DNA of 64,000 bases from Saprospirales bacterium (GCA_007695035.1 REEO01000009.1:1-64000); one strand, 5' to 3'. Shown: positions 18,238-28,066, numbered from the stretch's first letter. Notes: generated by a model not told the origin, from the sequence alone. Translations and numbers: made by a program.

Positions 18238-19698
18238 TTATTTAGCCATTAATTTTTCAATCTCTTCCACTGTTCTCGGCGTGCCGCCGGAAAGCATAAG
18301 ATAACCTGTGTCTGTAATTAACAGGTCATCCTCTATTCTTATTCCAATTCCTGCGTATTTCTCATAAATTGGGCGGACCTGTTCTTCAAATTCCCTCAGT
18401 TCCTCTAGGCTGGCCCACTGGCCTAACAGTTCCTCCAATTGATCAATCCGGTTTTCTTCAAGGTACAAACCGGGCTCCAGCGTAATCACCATGCCCTCTT
18501 CCAGAGGTCTGCCTTTTATGTCTTTGTTAAGGAGGTAGAAATCCCGATCTGCACGGATAAAATCGGCAAAGTGGCCGACATCGTGCACGAACAAACCGAT
18601 GTAGTGAAGCATTCCGTAGTGCACATAAAACCGCTTTTGCCACCACGAATCCAGATCTGTTATCAGTCCCAGATCGTAGAGTCCTTCGAAAATGACGTCC
18701 ATGGCCCGGTGATGGGGTTCCAATATGCCCGTTCCCGGTTCGATAATCTCCAGGGCTGCTTCCTGACTTGCGAGAACAAGTTCGTAAAGTTTTCTCTGTT
18801 CATCTGAGAACTTTCCATTGACGGGAATGGTGCGGGTTACATCTGCCGTGTAATGGTTGCATCTCGCACCTACATCTATGAGAATCAAATCTCCATCCAG
18901 GAGTTGGCGGTCGTAAAAAGGGTAGTGCAGATAGGTGGCATTGGGTCCCGAACCTACGATGGGATTGAATCCATTGTCGCAATTGTGCTTTGTAAAAACG
19001 TATTCAATTTCGGCCTTGACTTCGTACTCATACTGACCGGGGCGTATATTTTTCATGACTCTGTTGTGGGCAAGGGCGGTGACCTCCACGGCATAGGTCA
19101 GCCAATGCTGCTCCCATTCGTCCTTGATTACGCGCATTTCATGCATGATTTCTGACAGGTCCGTGTGCAGAAGCAGATTACTTCTGTGAGAATACCTGTT
19201 CTCGAGTCGCTCTATCACCATTTCGTCACCAAAAGGCACGGAAATGCTGGCATTTTCTCTCATAAACCTGGTCAGGTACCGATCCAGGTATTCCAATGGG
19301 TAGGCCTCGTCGGCTCCGAATTTTTCCCGTGCATCCTCAAGGCTGTGACGAGGACCGTCCCAGAGAACTTCCGTGGGATTGGGTTCCCTCAAAAACAGCA
19401 CGAAAGGACTGGGTGAAGATGGGTCCAACAGCGCTATGGCAGGCTCCTGATCAAATCCCGTGGCGTAGTAAAAATTATGTGGATCTGTGGTGGAAAAAAG
19501 GGCTACCTCCCCTTGCATTTCATTCATTATATTTTGGCGCCTTTCCTCAAATACTTCCCCCAAAAATTCCGGTGGTCGCTCGCCGGGCAGATCTATGTTG
19601 TGAAGTGTAGATGTCGTATTTGGCTCGGCAGTACTCCCGCCCGGCAGAAAAAAACCGACCAGGAGAATTGCGATAAGTACTGTTTTGATCGTGATCAT
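18238..19698 (-). CDS. Exported Xaa-Pro aminopeptidase (M24 family)
   Basis: A 486-residue protein with an N-terminal signal peptide (cleavage around GGSTAEP) and the two-domain aminopeptidase P layout. The N-terminal creatinase-like domain comes first (FYYATGFDQEPAIALL). The C-terminal pita-bread domain has the metal ligands LILIDVGARCNHYTADVTR (two Asp), HDVGHF (His) and MVITLEPGLYLEE plus GIRIEDDLLI (Glu). The enzyme removes N-terminal residues before proline using two Mn or Zn ions. The signal peptide implies periplasmic or surface action in peptide scavenging. It precedes the HMA lipoprotein on the same strand. Confidence 0.93.
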   Translation of the reverse strand: MITIKTVLIAILLVGFFLPGGSTAEPNTTSTLHNIDLPGERPPEFLGEVFEERRQNIMNEMQGEVALFSTTDPHNFYYATGFDQEPAIALLDPSSPSPFVLFLREPNPTEVLWDGPRHSLEDAREKFGADEAYPLEYLDRYLTRFMRENASISVPFGDEMVIERLENRYSHRSNLLLHTDLSEIMHEMRVIKDEWEQHWLTYAVEVTALAHNRVMKNIRPGQYEYEVKAEIEYVFTKHNCDNGFNPIVGSGPNATYLHYPFYDRQLLDGDLILIDVGARCNHYTADVTRTIPVNGKFSDEQRKLYELVLASQEAALEIIEPGTGILEPHHRAMDVIFEGLYDLGLITDLDSWWQKRFYVHYGMLHYIGLFVHDVGHFADFIRADRDFYLLNKDIKGRPLEEGMVITLEPGLYLEENRIDQLEELLGQWASLEELREFEEQVRPIYEKYAGIGIRIEDDLLITDTGYLMLSGGTPRTVEEIEKLMAK

Positions 19699-19845
19699 TT
19701 TTACTCGCTTAAATTCGGCTGTGAAGATAGTGCTTTTTTTATCGGTGCAAGTTAAGTTGGTGAAACTTTGTAGCTTTTAAGATGTGGACTGCTATGTTTT
19801 ATCGCTCTTTGATGTTTAGGCAAGTTTTGGTTTTGAAAAAAAGAG

Positions 19846-19853
19846 TATTTTTG
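19846..19853 (+). promoter_or_regulatory. Promoter -7 element for the SRPBCC gene
   Basis: TATTTTTG matches the -7 consensus TAnnTTTG, but the nearest TTTG upstream is only about 16 nt away, so the promoter is weak or imperfect. It places transcription start near 19860 and supports the ATG at 19872. Confidence 0.4.
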
Positions 19854-19871
19854 TCAAAATATTTTGCGCTT

Positions 19872-20429
19872 ATGAAGGCTTTAAAAATTATACTGTATGT
19901 CCTGGGAGGTATTTTGTTACTGCTATTGCTTTTGGGGCTTATCGCGCCGGTCAATTTGGAAGTGGAGGATTCCATTAAGATTGAAGCACCCAGGGATTTG
20001 GTCTTCGAACAAACCGTTCACTTTCCCAACTTTCATCACTGGAGTCCCTGGACGCACAGGGATCCGGATATGGAGGTGACCTATGGAGGAAATCAGGGGG
20101 AAGTTGGTGCAACTTATCGCTGGGAGGGAATAGAGGAGGTTGGCTCCGGGATGCAAGAGATTGTTTCTATTTCCGGTGATACAGTAAATGTGGCTCTGCG
20201 GTTTTATGAGCCATTTGAGAGCGAGGCAAAAGCCTACTACATCATTTCTAAACTGGAATCTAACCCTCCTTTGACAAGGGTGAGTTGGGGTATGCAAAGC
20301 ACCTTTCCACGTCCATTTAATATTGTAGCATGGCTGGGCAACTTTGAAAGGAAAATTGGGGAAGAATACCGAGAGGGGCTCTCTAGCTTGAAAGAGCGAG
20401 TGGCGGAAGTTGAAGCTGATGAAGGATAA
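19872..20429 (+). CDS. SRPBCC/polyketide-cyclase-like protein with membrane anchor
   Basis: A 185-residue protein with one N-terminal hydrophobic helix (about residues 5-24) followed by a START-like helix-grip domain. It shows IEAPRDLVFEQTVHFPNFHHWSPW, split over residues about 38-61, and the pattern YYIISKLESNPPLTRVSWGM near residue 125. The domain has a hydrophobic pocket and binds lipids or small ligands. The open frame runs upstream to 19782, but the promoter-like element and composition favour the ATG at 19872. Ligand unknown. It converges on the ABC1 kinase gene with a 9-nt gap. Confidence 0.82.
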   Translation: MKALKIILYVLGGILLLLLLLGLIAPVNLEVEDSIKIEAPRDLVFEQTVHFPNFHHWSPWTHRDPDMEVTYGGNQGEVGATYRWEGIEEVGSGMQEIVSISGDTVNVALRFYEPFESEAKAYYIISKLESNPPLTRVSWGMQSTFPRPFNIVAWLGNFERKIGEEYREGLSSLKERVAEVEADEG

Positions 20430-20438
20430 TTTTTCCCG

Positions 20439-22106
20439 TTATTTTCGGTTACCCAGGTCTTCGTCTTTCCTCATGATGTTTATCACCAGGTATAAACCGG
20501 CTAAAGCGGCAAGTACGAAAAAAAGCAGCGGCAAACCAGGATAACCGAATATCTTAAAGGTAGTGGGGACGTTCATCAACAATGCCGCCCCGATGATCAT
20601 AGCCGCTATGATAAGTCCGAGTGTTATGCGGTTAGCCACCTTCTGAAAGTCAGCAGTCAGGCGCTTTTCATCTATGGTGTTTACATTGAGGGTAAATTCC
20701 CCTTTGGCCAGGTCGCTGGTGATTTTATTTATCCTTGAGGGAAGTGCTTCCAACAGTCTTTTGGATTCAATGGCTTTGGAGAAAAAGTTCCGCGGTTTCA
20801 ATTCCTCCTTTGCCTTTTGCATCATCATTTTCTCCACATTGTTGTAGATGGTTTTTTGAAAGTCAAAATTGGGAGAGAGTGAGGCCACGATCTTGTCCAT
20901 ATTCAACAGAATTTTTCCAAGTATATTCAACTCCACGGCTATTTTTATACCGGACTCCGCCGCAATGCGATTCATTTGGATGATCAGCCGGCCCGTCTCC
21001 ATGTCCCGCACCTTTTTATTCTGATTGTCTAACACCAAACGGGTGATCTTTTTCCTGAATTCAGGCAGATTGGCATCCTCAGATTTTTCGCTCATTTCGA
21101 GCATAACATCGGCCACTTCCTCCCCATCGTACTGGCTGATGGATATCATGAGCTTGAGAAAACTCTCCTGGAGACTGGAGGAAAAGCGAGCGACCATTCC
21201 CAGGTCTATTAGAGCCAGTTTCTCATCATTGGTAAGGTGAATGTTCCCGGGATGCGGATCTGCGTGCGCGAAACCATCAAAAACTATCTGCTGCAAATAG
21301 GCCTTAACCAGTTGTTCTGTGAGGGGCGTCAGATCGCTTTCCAGCCTTTTCAATGAACCCAGAGCAGTGACTTTTGTGCCATCGATAAAATCCATGGTCA
21401 GCACTCTGGTACTCGAAAAATCTGTAATTGGTTGAGGTACGATCAATTTGTCATAACTGCGAAGATTCTCACCCAGTGCTATAAGGTTGTTGGCTTCCCT
21501 GGTGTAATCCAGTTCGTTGAGCAGCATGAAGCGAAATTCTTCCAAAACCTCATCCAGTGCGTATCTTCTCGCAGCTCCAATGTGCTTGACGGCTAACTCC
21601 GTGATTTCCTCCAGGGTATCCAGGTCTTCTAGAAAACTCTTTTTTACTCCGGGTCTCCTGATCTTTACAGCCACCTTTTTGCCGTTTTTAAGCACTGCCC
21701 GGTGTACCTGGCCAATCGAAGCACTGGCCATTGGATCCTCTTCAAAATTTTCAAAGGCTTTGGATATTCGGATTCCAGTATCTTCTTCAAAAATTTCTCT
21801 CACCAGGTCAAAATCGATGCTGTCCACATCGTCCTGCAACTCCGCCAAAGCTTCGAGATAGTGATCGGGTAACAGGTCGGGTCGAGTGGATAACAATTGG
21901 CCCAATTTTACATAGGTGGGTCCCATTTTCCGCAGGTCGTCCGCCAGTTCTTTGGGTTTTTCGTAATCGATCGAACTCGATTGGTCCTCAGCCTCACCGG
22001 TTACAATCTGGTCAGAGGCGTGTTCAAAGAGATCACTGTTCCAGTGCCTTACGATAAATCGAAGGAATTTCACATAGCGGTCAGCAGAGCCCGGAACGAA
22101 TTTCAT
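20439..22106 (-). CDS. ABC1/UbiB-family atypical protein kinase
   Basis: A 555-residue protein with the family motifs PTYVKLGQLLSTRPDLLP (KxGQ, about residue 75), ASASIGQVHRAVLKNGKKVAVKI (the Ala-rich loop and catalytic Lys, about 127-150), and FDGFAHADPHPGNIHL (catalytic loop) followed by LIDLGMVA (metal-binding Asp). Two hydrophobic helices close the C-terminus. UbiB members support quinone synthesis and lipid homeostasis by ATPase activity. This lineage is expected to use menaquinone, so the role is inferred to be isoprenoid-quinone or lipid handling at the inner membrane. It is divergent from rhlE. Confidence 0.93.
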   Translation of the reverse strand: MKFVPGSADRYVKFLRFIVRHWNSDLFEHASDQIVTGEAEDQSSSIDYEKPKELADDLRKMGPTYVKLGQLLSTRPDLLPDHYLEALAELQDDVDSIDFDLVREIFEEDTGIRISKAFENFEEDPMASASIGQVHRAVLKNGKKVAVKIRRPGVKKSFLEDLDTLEEITELAVKHIGAARRYALDEVLEEFRFMLLNELDYTREANNLIALGENLRSYDKLIVPQPITDFSSTRVLTMDFIDGTKVTALGSLKRLESDLTPLTEQLVKAYLQQIVFDGFAHADPHPGNIHLTNDEKLALIDLGMVARFSSSLQESFLKLMISISQYDGEEVADVMLEMSEKSEDANLPEFRKKITRLVLDNQNKKVRDMETGRLIIQMNRIAAESGIKIAVELNILGKILLNMDKIVASLSPNFDFQKTIYNNVEKMMMQKAKEELKPRNFFSKAIESKRLLEALPSRINKITSDLAKGEFTLNVNTIDEKRLTADFQKVANRITLGLIIAAMIIGAALLMNVPTTFKIFGYPGLPLLFFVLAALAGLYLVINIMRKDEDLGNRK

Positions 22107-22432
22107 TGTGCGGTGGTTTTATATAAGTCAGCACAAAGTTAAGTGATTTTAATTGTCACTGGTCTTTTTTTAGTAAATTCGATACTCCTTCAAAATATCT
22201 TTGGACAGGCGCTGGAATCCTTTGCTGGCGAGAGAATACGATGGTCATGTAAATTCTTGCACACCCATTTTTCAATCCGCAATTCAGCCTTATTCAAGTC
22301 TAAAATACCAATTGAAGAAAAATATCGAAAAAAATTACTACCTTTGCGGAGAATTTTTATGAGAATTACCTTATATCCTATCAAAACAGGCGACCAATTT
22401 CAAGGGTTGCCTTCACTACAAAAAGTTTTTTA
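22107..22432. other. Intergenic stretch between divergent kinase and helicase genes
   Basis: About 326 bases hold no convincing gene. A small frame at 22143-22433 has no support. It contains the rhlE promoter and a 5' leader of about 80 nt, as expected for cold-responsive helicase mRNAs; that regulation is inferred. Confidence 0.55.
22311..22346 (+). promoter_or_regulatory. Probable rhlE promoter
   Basis: TTG at 22311-22313 and TACCTTTG at 22339-22346 match the Bacteroidota promoter, with a spacer of 25 nt, longer than the usual 19-21. The -7 half is near perfect, so a start near 22353 is likely. Confidence 0.55.
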
Positions 22433-23683
22433 ATGACATTTAATGATTTAGAATTGATCAATCCCCTGATGAGGGCATTGGGGGATGCTGGTTACACCAA
22501 GCCCACACCTGTACAAGAGAGAGCCATCCCACATGTGTTGGCCGGCCGTGATATGGTAGCCTGCGCCCAGACCGGGACCGGAAAGACAGCCGCATTTTCC
22601 ATACCCCTTCTTCAAAATTTACATGAAAGCGGAAAAAAGCGGAAGAATATTCGCGCACTTATCTTGACTCCCACCCGGGAGCTCGCTATTCAAATAGAAC
22701 AAAGTCTCACTGACTACGGAAAGTACCTGCCTTTGCGTCACACAGTTGTTTACGGTGGGGTTTCTCAAAATCCACAGGTATCTAAAATTCGCAAGGGCAT
22801 CGATATATTGGTTGCCACTCCTGGTAGATTGCTTGATTTAATGGGCCAGGGACACATTCATCTCAATAATTTAGAGGTCTTTGTGCTTGATGAGGCGGAC
22901 AGAATGCTGGATATGGGCTTCATCAACGATGTGAGAAAAGTGATTAAAGTGCTGCCCAAAAAGCGACAAACTCTGCTTTTCTCCGCAACCATGCCGGGAG
23001 AAATTCAGGATTTGGCCAAAAAGTTACTTCACCAACCGGTAAAAGTTGAGGTAACTCCTCCTTCTACCACTGTGGAGAAAATTGACCAATCGCTGTACTA
23101 CACCAATAGACCCGACAAGCGCAAGCTCCTGCTGCACTTGCTCAAAGAAAAGAACATAGGCTCAGCCCTGGTTTTTACAAGGACTAAGCACGGGGCTGAT
23201 AAAGTCGCTCGCTTCCTCTCTAAATCCGGTTTTAGAGCGACCGCTATCCACGGAAATAAAAGCCAAAATGCCAGACAAAAAGCGCTGAGCGATTTTAAGA
23301 GGAAAAAAATAACGGTTCTTGTCGCGACGGATATTGCAGCCCGGGGAATTGATATCGATGAGTTGAGTTATGTGTTCAACTTCGATCTGCCGGAGGTAGC
23401 AGAAACTTATGTTCACCGAATAGGACGAACCGGAAGGGCCGGAAACGAAGGCTCGGCCATTTCCTTCTGCGACTCCAATCAAAAATCGGAATTAAAAGGC
23501 ATTCAAAAGCTCATTAACAACAGGTTGAATGTGGTGTCTGAACACCCGTACCCAATGACTGATTCCGAAGAGCAACCAAAAGCTTCTGGCGGAAGAGGGG
23601 GTAAAAGGAAACCGAAGAGAAACTTCAAGCGTCGTTCCTCAGGTAGCAACAAAAGACACTCTGGTGGTCGTTATAAGAATTAA
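22433..23683 (+). CDS. rhlE: ATP-dependent RNA helicase, RhlE-type DEAD-box
   Basis: A 416-residue DEAD-box helicase. All core motifs are present: Q motif [10 protein letters not shown], Walker [24 protein letters not shown] in [16 protein letters not shown] in LFSATMP, and [12 protein letters not shown] with [10 protein letters not shown] in the second RecA lobe. The C-terminal 40 residues are basic and Gly/Arg/Lys rich, as in RhlE. It unwinds short RNA duplexes, typically in ribosome maturation or mRNA turnover and often induced by cold. The ATG at 22433 gives the motif-proximal start MTFNDLELI. Confidence 0.94.
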   Translation: MTFNDLELINPLMRALGDAGYTKPTPVQERAIPHVLAGRDMVACAQTGTGKTAAFSIPLLQNLHESGKKRKNIRALILTPTRELAIQIEQSLTDYGKYLPLRHTVVYGGVSQNPQVSKIRKGIDILVATPGRLLDLMGQGHIHLNNLEVFVLDEADRMLDMGFINDVRKVIKVLPKKRQTLLFSATMPGEIQDLAKKLLHQPVKVEVTPPSTTVEKIDQSLYYTNRPDKRKLLLHLLKEKNIGSALVFTRTKHGADKVARFLSKSGFRATAIHGNKSQNARQKALSDFKRKKITVLVATDIAARGIDIDELSYVFNFDLPEVAETYVHRIGRTGRAGNEGSAISFCDSNQKSELKGIQKLINNRLNVVSEHPYPMTDSEEQPKASGGRGGKRKPKRNFKRRSSGSNKRHSGGRYKN

Positions 23684-23724
23684 GGACTCGGGTAGATTTC
23701 AAACTTCGAATTGCTCTTGTGAAA

Positions 23725-23748
23725 AATAATTGGACCGGGCCAATTATT
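23725..23748. terminator. Inverted repeat between convergent genes
   Basis: AATAATTGG and CCAATTATT form a perfect 9-bp stem around a 6-nt loop, 42 nt beyond the rhlE stop. No U-run follows directly on the plus strand; a TTTTT lies a little farther on at about 23760. It may be a weak terminator for the converging transcripts. Confidence 0.45.
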
Positions 23749-23822
23749 CAGGCCTGATATTTTTCCTGAAGAGGTGCCTCAATTTGATTCCTTTAAAGGA
23801 TGGATGTGTGAATTATCCTCCA

Positions 23823-25709
23823 TTATCTGCTTACGGGAGTTGGATTAGGTTTATCAAACTCAATAAAGTTTTGTGAGTTGTGCCTGTAAAGTATGCTTTC
23901 CTGTGTAGGAAATTCCAACAAGTCATTTAATGAACGGGGGCGCCTTTGTACATCCCACCTGAAACCTTCTAATCTGAATTGATCGTCTCTTGCTTTGAGC
24001 ATTGGTGTCAGGCTGGAGCTCGGGCTGCCGTAAAACCGGATATCGGTCACGGTATTGTCTTTGAGATCAATCCGTATCCTGGAGCTCTCCGATTTATTGA
24101 CTCCTATGTAGGCATTGGATTCGTCCAGCGGAAAATAAAGTGCTTCAGCATTGCCATCCAGGTCCACCCGGCTGAGGTTTCCATCATTAAATCTGGCGGT
24201 TATTTCCCGGCCCTTCATTTGATTGAAAAACACACTGTCCGGGCTGGTTACTACCATTGCATTTTGCCGTATGAAAGTCGAGGAAATACTGCCGCCAGCC
24301 AAATGGGCGTCAATGGTATCGCCCGTCAACTGGGTGGTGTCCATCCAGATTATTGGGTTGTCCATCATCCTGAAAAGTGAATCACGCTCTAAGTGCGCCA
24401 GCGAATCACAAATCGCCTGAAAATCGCTGCGGAAAATTTTGACATTGTAGTATGCCTGTGTTATCCGCTGGGTATCGCCTTCGGTGATAAAATTTTTGCT
24501 GTAAATGGTATCCGCCGTCAAAAACATGGTGTCTGTATCAGATGGATAGGTGACCAGTGGGCGCCCCCCGTATGCTTTTACTGAACCGGTGGAATCCGAG
24601 AATACAGTTTCTTCGCTCTCCACACGCATTCCACTTTTTTTGTCCCTCCAGATAACTCGTCCTCTGGCAAATCCGTCTCCTTCCGTCTCCCCGTAATACA
24701 TGCTGTCAGCTTCTATCTCGTAATTTTCCTCAGAGACTGTTGATCTTCCCACTGTGTGGAATCGGCCGGATTGGAGATCGTATATGATTTCCTCTGAACG
24801 GATTTGACGGGCTCCCTCTCTGACCTCCGCATTTCCGGTTATCAGTACCTCTTCTTTTAGGTTGTCGTAAAAAAGGCGCTCTGAAGTAATGGTCATGGAA
24901 TCCTTTTGGTAGAAGACACTATCGATCAATAGTAGATTTTCATCCTGGTCGTTGTAGATTATGGTGTCCGCTCTGGCCAGTTCACCATTCTTCTTGTACT
25001 GGGGGTTGTCAAAAAAGATGGCATCTCCGGTGAGTAGGTTGTAATTGCCTCCCTCTGTGTAGATGGTAGATTCTCCCTGTCTTATAAGGGTCGGTGCCAC
25101 AAAATAGGCAATGGAAGATTTCGCATCGTATTCCAGTAAATCGGTTCGAAGGGAAAAATCATCTCCGAGAATATGTACACTGTCCCGAAATAATATGCGT
25201 TCGGTATCAAGGTCGTAATCCCCGGCCCGGCTGGTTAGTTGAAACTCACCATCTGTAAGTACGGCCCCTCTGCGGTAAAATGCTTTGTTGTTGGCGGCAT
25301 CATATTCCAGGAAATTGGAGTACAGCACACTATTCCCCTGCTCGATGAAAGCCTCACCGGTGAGGTAACCGTAGCGGAGGTCTCCGTTGTAATTCAGTGT
25401 GTCACCCCAGATGTTCAGTGAATCACCTCTAACAATAATTACATTTCCTGCGGAGTAAAGTAAGTTCTGTCTCAAAACCGAGCTGTCTGCAAAAAAGAAG
25501 GTGCTGTCCTGCCTCAATTCTACATTGTGCCGGAGAAAATGGGTGCGCTGATTTCCTTCTTCAACTACCCTTACTTCCCGGGCATCCAACCATTTGATTT
25601 TTGACTGACCGGATGGCGGTGGATCTCCTTTTTCAGTCTGTGCATGGGAAATCCCTCCCGGCATGAAGCTGAGTGCGGCTATCACCAGTATGGAAAAAGC
25701 GTATTTCAT
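23823..25709 (-). CDS. OstA/LptA-like lipopolysaccharide transport protein
   Basis: A 628-residue exported protein with a signal peptide (MKYAFSILVIAALSFMPGG, cleavage after SHAQ) and a long array of beta-strand repeats of the OstA-like/LptA type. Repeating units such as NVELRQDSTFFFADSSVL, GNVIIVRGDSLNIWGDTL and GDAIFFDNPQYKKNGELARAD show the periodic NxxxxxDxx pattern of the beta-jellyroll bridge. The family carries lipopolysaccharide through the periplasm. The protein is far longer than LptA of proteobacteria (about 185). I choose the ATG at 25709 because the promoter-like TATCTTTG sits on the start of the longer frame. Single-gene unit. Confidence 0.88.
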   Translation of the reverse strand: MKYAFSILVIAALSFMPGGISHAQTEKGDPPPSGQSKIKWLDAREVRVVEEGNQRTHFLRHNVELRQDSTFFFADSSVLRQNLLYSAGNVIIVRGDSLNIWGDTLNYNGDLRYGYLTGEAFIEQGNSVLYSNFLEYDAANNKAFYRRGAVLTDGEFQLTSRAGDYDLDTERILFRDSVHILGDDFSLRTDLLEYDAKSSIAYFVAPTLIRQGESTIYTEGGNYNLLTGDAIFFDNPQYKKNGELARADTIIYNDQDENLLLIDSVFYQKDSMTITSERLFYDNLKEEVLITGNAEVREGARQIRSEEIIYDLQSGRFHTVGRSTVSEENYEIEADSMYYGETEGDGFARGRVIWRDKKSGMRVESEETVFSDSTGSVKAYGGRPLVTYPSDTDTMFLTADTIYSKNFITEGDTQRITQAYYNVKIFRSDFQAICDSLAHLERDSLFRMMDNPIIWMDTTQLTGDTIDAHLAGGSISSTFIRQNAMVVTSPDSVFFNQMKGREITARFNDGNLSRVDLDGNAEALYFPLDESNAYIGVNKSESSRIRIDLKDNTVTDIRFYGSPSSSLTPMLKARDDQFRLEGFRWDVQRRPRSLNDLLEFPTQESILYRHNSQNFIEFDKPNPTPVSR

Positions 25710-25733
25710 TTTTGGGCCTGCTGCTCTGATGGG

Positions 25734-25741
25734 CAAAGATA
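25734..25741 (-). promoter_or_regulatory. Promoter -7 element for the OstA-like gene
   Basis: TATCTTTG on the minus strand matches the -7 consensus. It covers the first codons of a longer possible start at 25736, so translation should begin at the ATG at 25709. No clear TTTG lies 19-21 nt upstream. Confidence 0.5.
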
Positions 25742-25896
25742 TTATCCTACACTTAAACGACGATATGCCGGTTTGTTTATCTAACAGGCAATCTTATTAT
25801 CAGACTGAATTCTCGATAGTATTTTTTGCGAGAAACAAGCCCTCCAAAATGCCGGGTGGAAAGTCAATGATTTAGGTGCTTAAGATGCCAGGTCTA

Positions 25897-27051
25897 TCAC
25901 CTCTTTTTCAAAAGCATAGCTGCTGCCTTTCTGGCAATTACCGGGCTTAGGGCAACACCCATCCCGCTGAGTCTTACGGCAGTGAGCACGTTTTTGTCTT
26001 TCCATTCGAGCAGTGGGTATTTCTCGCTCCCCGTTCCGATGATGCCGCTCCAGCTCATTATTTCCTCCAATTGGGTATCCAGGTTAAATAGGTTTTCTTT
26101 GGCCCAATTAGTCAAACGACTTTTCAGCTCCTCATTGACACGCATCTCATCGCCTTTTTCTTTTTCTGCCAACCAGTGTCTGCCACCGCCTATTAGCAGC
26201 ATCCCATCCACCGACCGAAAGTATATATAACCCCTCTCAGCGTGGTAGTTTCCCTTGAGAGTGAGTTTTTCAGGAGTTTTTAAAAGGAGTACAGTGTTTC
26301 TGGCTGGAACAACCTCATTGGACCCAGGGTAGAGTCGATTGAAAAATCCATTGGTGGCAATCAGTACTTTGTTGCACTTGATTTGTAGTGATCGATTGGT
26401 GTTTATGACACAGTGGTCGCCTTCATTTTGTATGGAGTTGACGGCTGTTCCTTCGCACAGACTCACGCCCCGTGAGGTGTTTAGATTGTTGATGTAGGCG
26501 AGCAGTTTTGCGGGTTGTATCTGGCCCTCACCCTGGATGGCAATGCCCTTTGATCTATTTTTTTCGCCGCCCGGTAGTTGGTTGGTGGGTAGGGGAGTGT
26601 AAGGACGTTGTCCAGTTGTGCTTTCGATTAGGCGGTTGATCTCCTGCAGTTGTTCCATGACCCTTTCGTAGAGTTTTGGATTGTCCGGGATAAAAATTTC
26701 ACAGCCTCCGTCCCAGGAAATTTGTGCAGCAGAGGCTGGAACAGTGTTTTTAATCTGTTGCAATCCGGAATAGCGCATGAGAAGGAGTTCCCTGGTTTTT
26801 TCCGTTCCCATATTTTCCAGGTCCTCCAGCACCTCCGATGGACTTCCGTAGCAGAGAAATCCCGCGTTCCGGGTGCTTGCCCCGCGGCTTGCAATTTGAT
26901 TTTCCAGTATGACTATTTTCAAGCCGGGGGCCATTTGGCTGAGGTAGTGAGCGGTCCAGGCACCTGTAAATCCACCACCGACAATGCATACATCGCATTC
27001 GGAGGGCATTAGCGATTTTTCCCAGTAGCTGAATTGCGGATTATTTTTCAT
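25897..27051 (-). CDS. FAD-dependent amino-acid oxidoreductase (DAO family)
   Basis: A 384-residue flavoprotein with the dinucleotide motif DVCIVGGGFTGAWTAHYLS, followed by ENQIASRGASTRNAGFLCYG, the typical start of the DAO/PuuB-like group. Later comes the FAD-proximal GYIYFRSVDGMLLIGGGRHWL region. The enzyme would oxidise an amine or amino acid and reduce FAD. The substrate is not evident; gamma-glutamylputrescine oxidase is one possibility by resemblance only. The ATG at 27051 has an AAAGAG run just ahead of it and is preferred over the longer 27093 start. It is divergent from the DUF4293 gene. Confidence 0.83.
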   Translation of the reverse strand: MKNNPQFSYWEKSLMPSECDVCIVGGGFTGAWTAHYLSQMAPGLKIVILENQIASRGASTRNAGFLCYGSPSEVLEDLENMGTEKTRELLLMRYSGLQQIKNTVPASAAQISWDGGCEIFIPDNPKLYERVMEQLQEINRLIESTTGQRPYTPLPTNQLPGGEKNRSKGIAIQGEGQIQPAKLLAYINNLNTSRGVSLCEGTAVNSIQNEGDHCVINTNRSLQIKCNKVLIATNGFFNRLYPGSNEVVPARNTVLLLKTPEKLTLKGNYHAERGYIYFRSVDGMLLIGGGRHWLAEKEKGDEMRVNEELKSRLTNWAKENLFNLDTQLEEIMSWSGIIGTGSEKYPLLEWKDKNVLTAVRLSGMGVALSPVIARKAAAMLLKKR

Positions 27052-27080
27052 AGCTCTTTTATCAGAATCTAAAAAGGACT

Positions 27081-27088
27081 TACTTTTG
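27081..27088 (+). promoter_or_regulatory. Promoter -7 element for the DUF4293 gene
   Basis: TACTTTTG matches TAnnTTTG and lies 21 nt before the ATG at 27109, giving a leader of about 14 nt. A convincing -33 element is not visible. Confidence 0.5.
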
Positions 27089-27108
27089 GGCAAAATAAAT
27101 CAATAAAG

Positions 27109-27546
27109 ATGATTCAGAGGATACAAACGGTATTTCTATTTCTTGCTGCAGTTGCTTTTGCAGTAAAATTGTGGTTACCTGTAGCGACGACTCCCAATGA
27201 TTTCGGTGCAGTAATGGCGGAGGGCAAATTCCTAACTACGGATGATTTATGGTTGACCATATTTGCGCTTGTTGGTGTGATTATTAGTTTCTTCAATATC
27301 TTTTTATACAGGCGCCGAAAGTCTCAAATGCGGTTTTGCATGACCGCCAATTTATTTGCCATTATTTGGGCCGCCGTGGGTTTCTACACGGTATTGGAAC
27401 TTGAGGTAAAAGCAGAAGGAGTGGCGCAAATTGCTCACGGATGGGCCTTTATATTCACGCTATTGGCCATAGTTTTTAATACCCTGGCTTACTATTTTAT
27501 CAAAAAGGACGAGAATCTTGTTCGATCAATGAACAGTTTGCGATAA
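27109..27546 (+). CDS. DUF4293 membrane protein
   Basis: A 145-residue four-helix membrane protein that begins MIQRIQTVFLFLAAVAF and ends FIKKDENLVRSMNSLR. Both ends match the DUF4293 family of Bacteroidota, which has this length. There is no assigned function. Helices lie near residues 5-24, 45-64, 75-93 and 108-127. It is divergent from the FAD oxidoreductase gene and ends 9 nt from the convergent ExbD gene. Confidence 0.88.
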   Translation: MIQRIQTVFLFLAAVAFAVKLWLPVATTPNDFGAVMAEGKFLTTDDLWLTIFALVGVIISFFNIFLYRRRKSQMRFCMTANLFAIIWAAVGFYTVLELEVKAEGVAQIAHGWAFIFTLLAIVFNTLAYYFIKKDENLVRSMNSLR

Positions 27547-27554
27547 TAAATCCG

Positions 27555-28022
27555 TCAGTCAATACGCGGTCTGGTAGAGTAGTTGACTTTGTACTGTTCA
27601 GCTTTGCGCAATTCAGTTTTTACATCGGTAACAATACCCATGGTAACTTCCTGGTCAACCCGCAGGGATGTGGTAATGGCCGGCACCTGATTTTCAGGAA
27701 CTCTGAGCCGGTGTTCTCCGACAAACATGGCAATATCACCAAGACCTCGAATGGCATCTCCCATTTGGATACGAGGCGATGTTCCGTAAATGTGCTGGTA
27801 TCGCTCAACGGGTCTTCCAATATAGATGTAATGTACAAGTGATTTTCGTTCCAGGCTGGTCAACTCTGTTGCCTCCGGAGTGGTGACCTGTACGATAATC
27901 TCTGCATCCCTCAGTACCGTAACTACCATAAAGAAAAAGAGCAGCATAAAGATGATATCCGGCAGCGATGCTGTTTGGATAGATGGGGATGATTTTCCTC
28001 TTTTTTTTCTGAATCTTGACAT
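27555..28022 (-). CDS. ExbD/TolR-type biopolymer transport protein (second copy)
   Basis: A 155-residue protein with one N-terminal transmembrane helix holding the key Asp in IQTASLPDIIFMLLFFFMVV, then a periplasmic domain. ExbD with ExbB uses proton flow to energise TonB-dependent outer-membrane uptake. It is the last gene of a four-gene operon (ExbB, four-helix protein, ExbD, ExbD). The two ExbD copies differ in length and sequence, so a heteromeric ring is possible. Confidence 0.92.
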   Translation of the reverse strand: MSRFRKKRGKSSPSIQTASLPDIIFMLLFFFMVVTVLRDAEIIVQVTTPEATELTSLERKSLVHYIYIGRPVERYQHIYGTSPRIQMGDAIRGLGDIAMFVGEHRLRVPENQVPAITTSLRVDQEVTMGIVTDVKTELRKAEQYKVNYSTRPRID

Positions 28023-28066
28023 ATGACCGGTATATGCTGTGTGATTATTAATAAAGTTTTATGGCA

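Noticed and set aside
19782-19871. Upstream extension of the SRPBCC protein
   Set aside because: A promoter-like TATTTTTG lies inside it, and the residues do not resemble a signal or known family start.
22143-22433. A 96-codon frame upstream of rhlE
   Set aside because: It overlaps the rhlE promoter and leader and has no recognised features.
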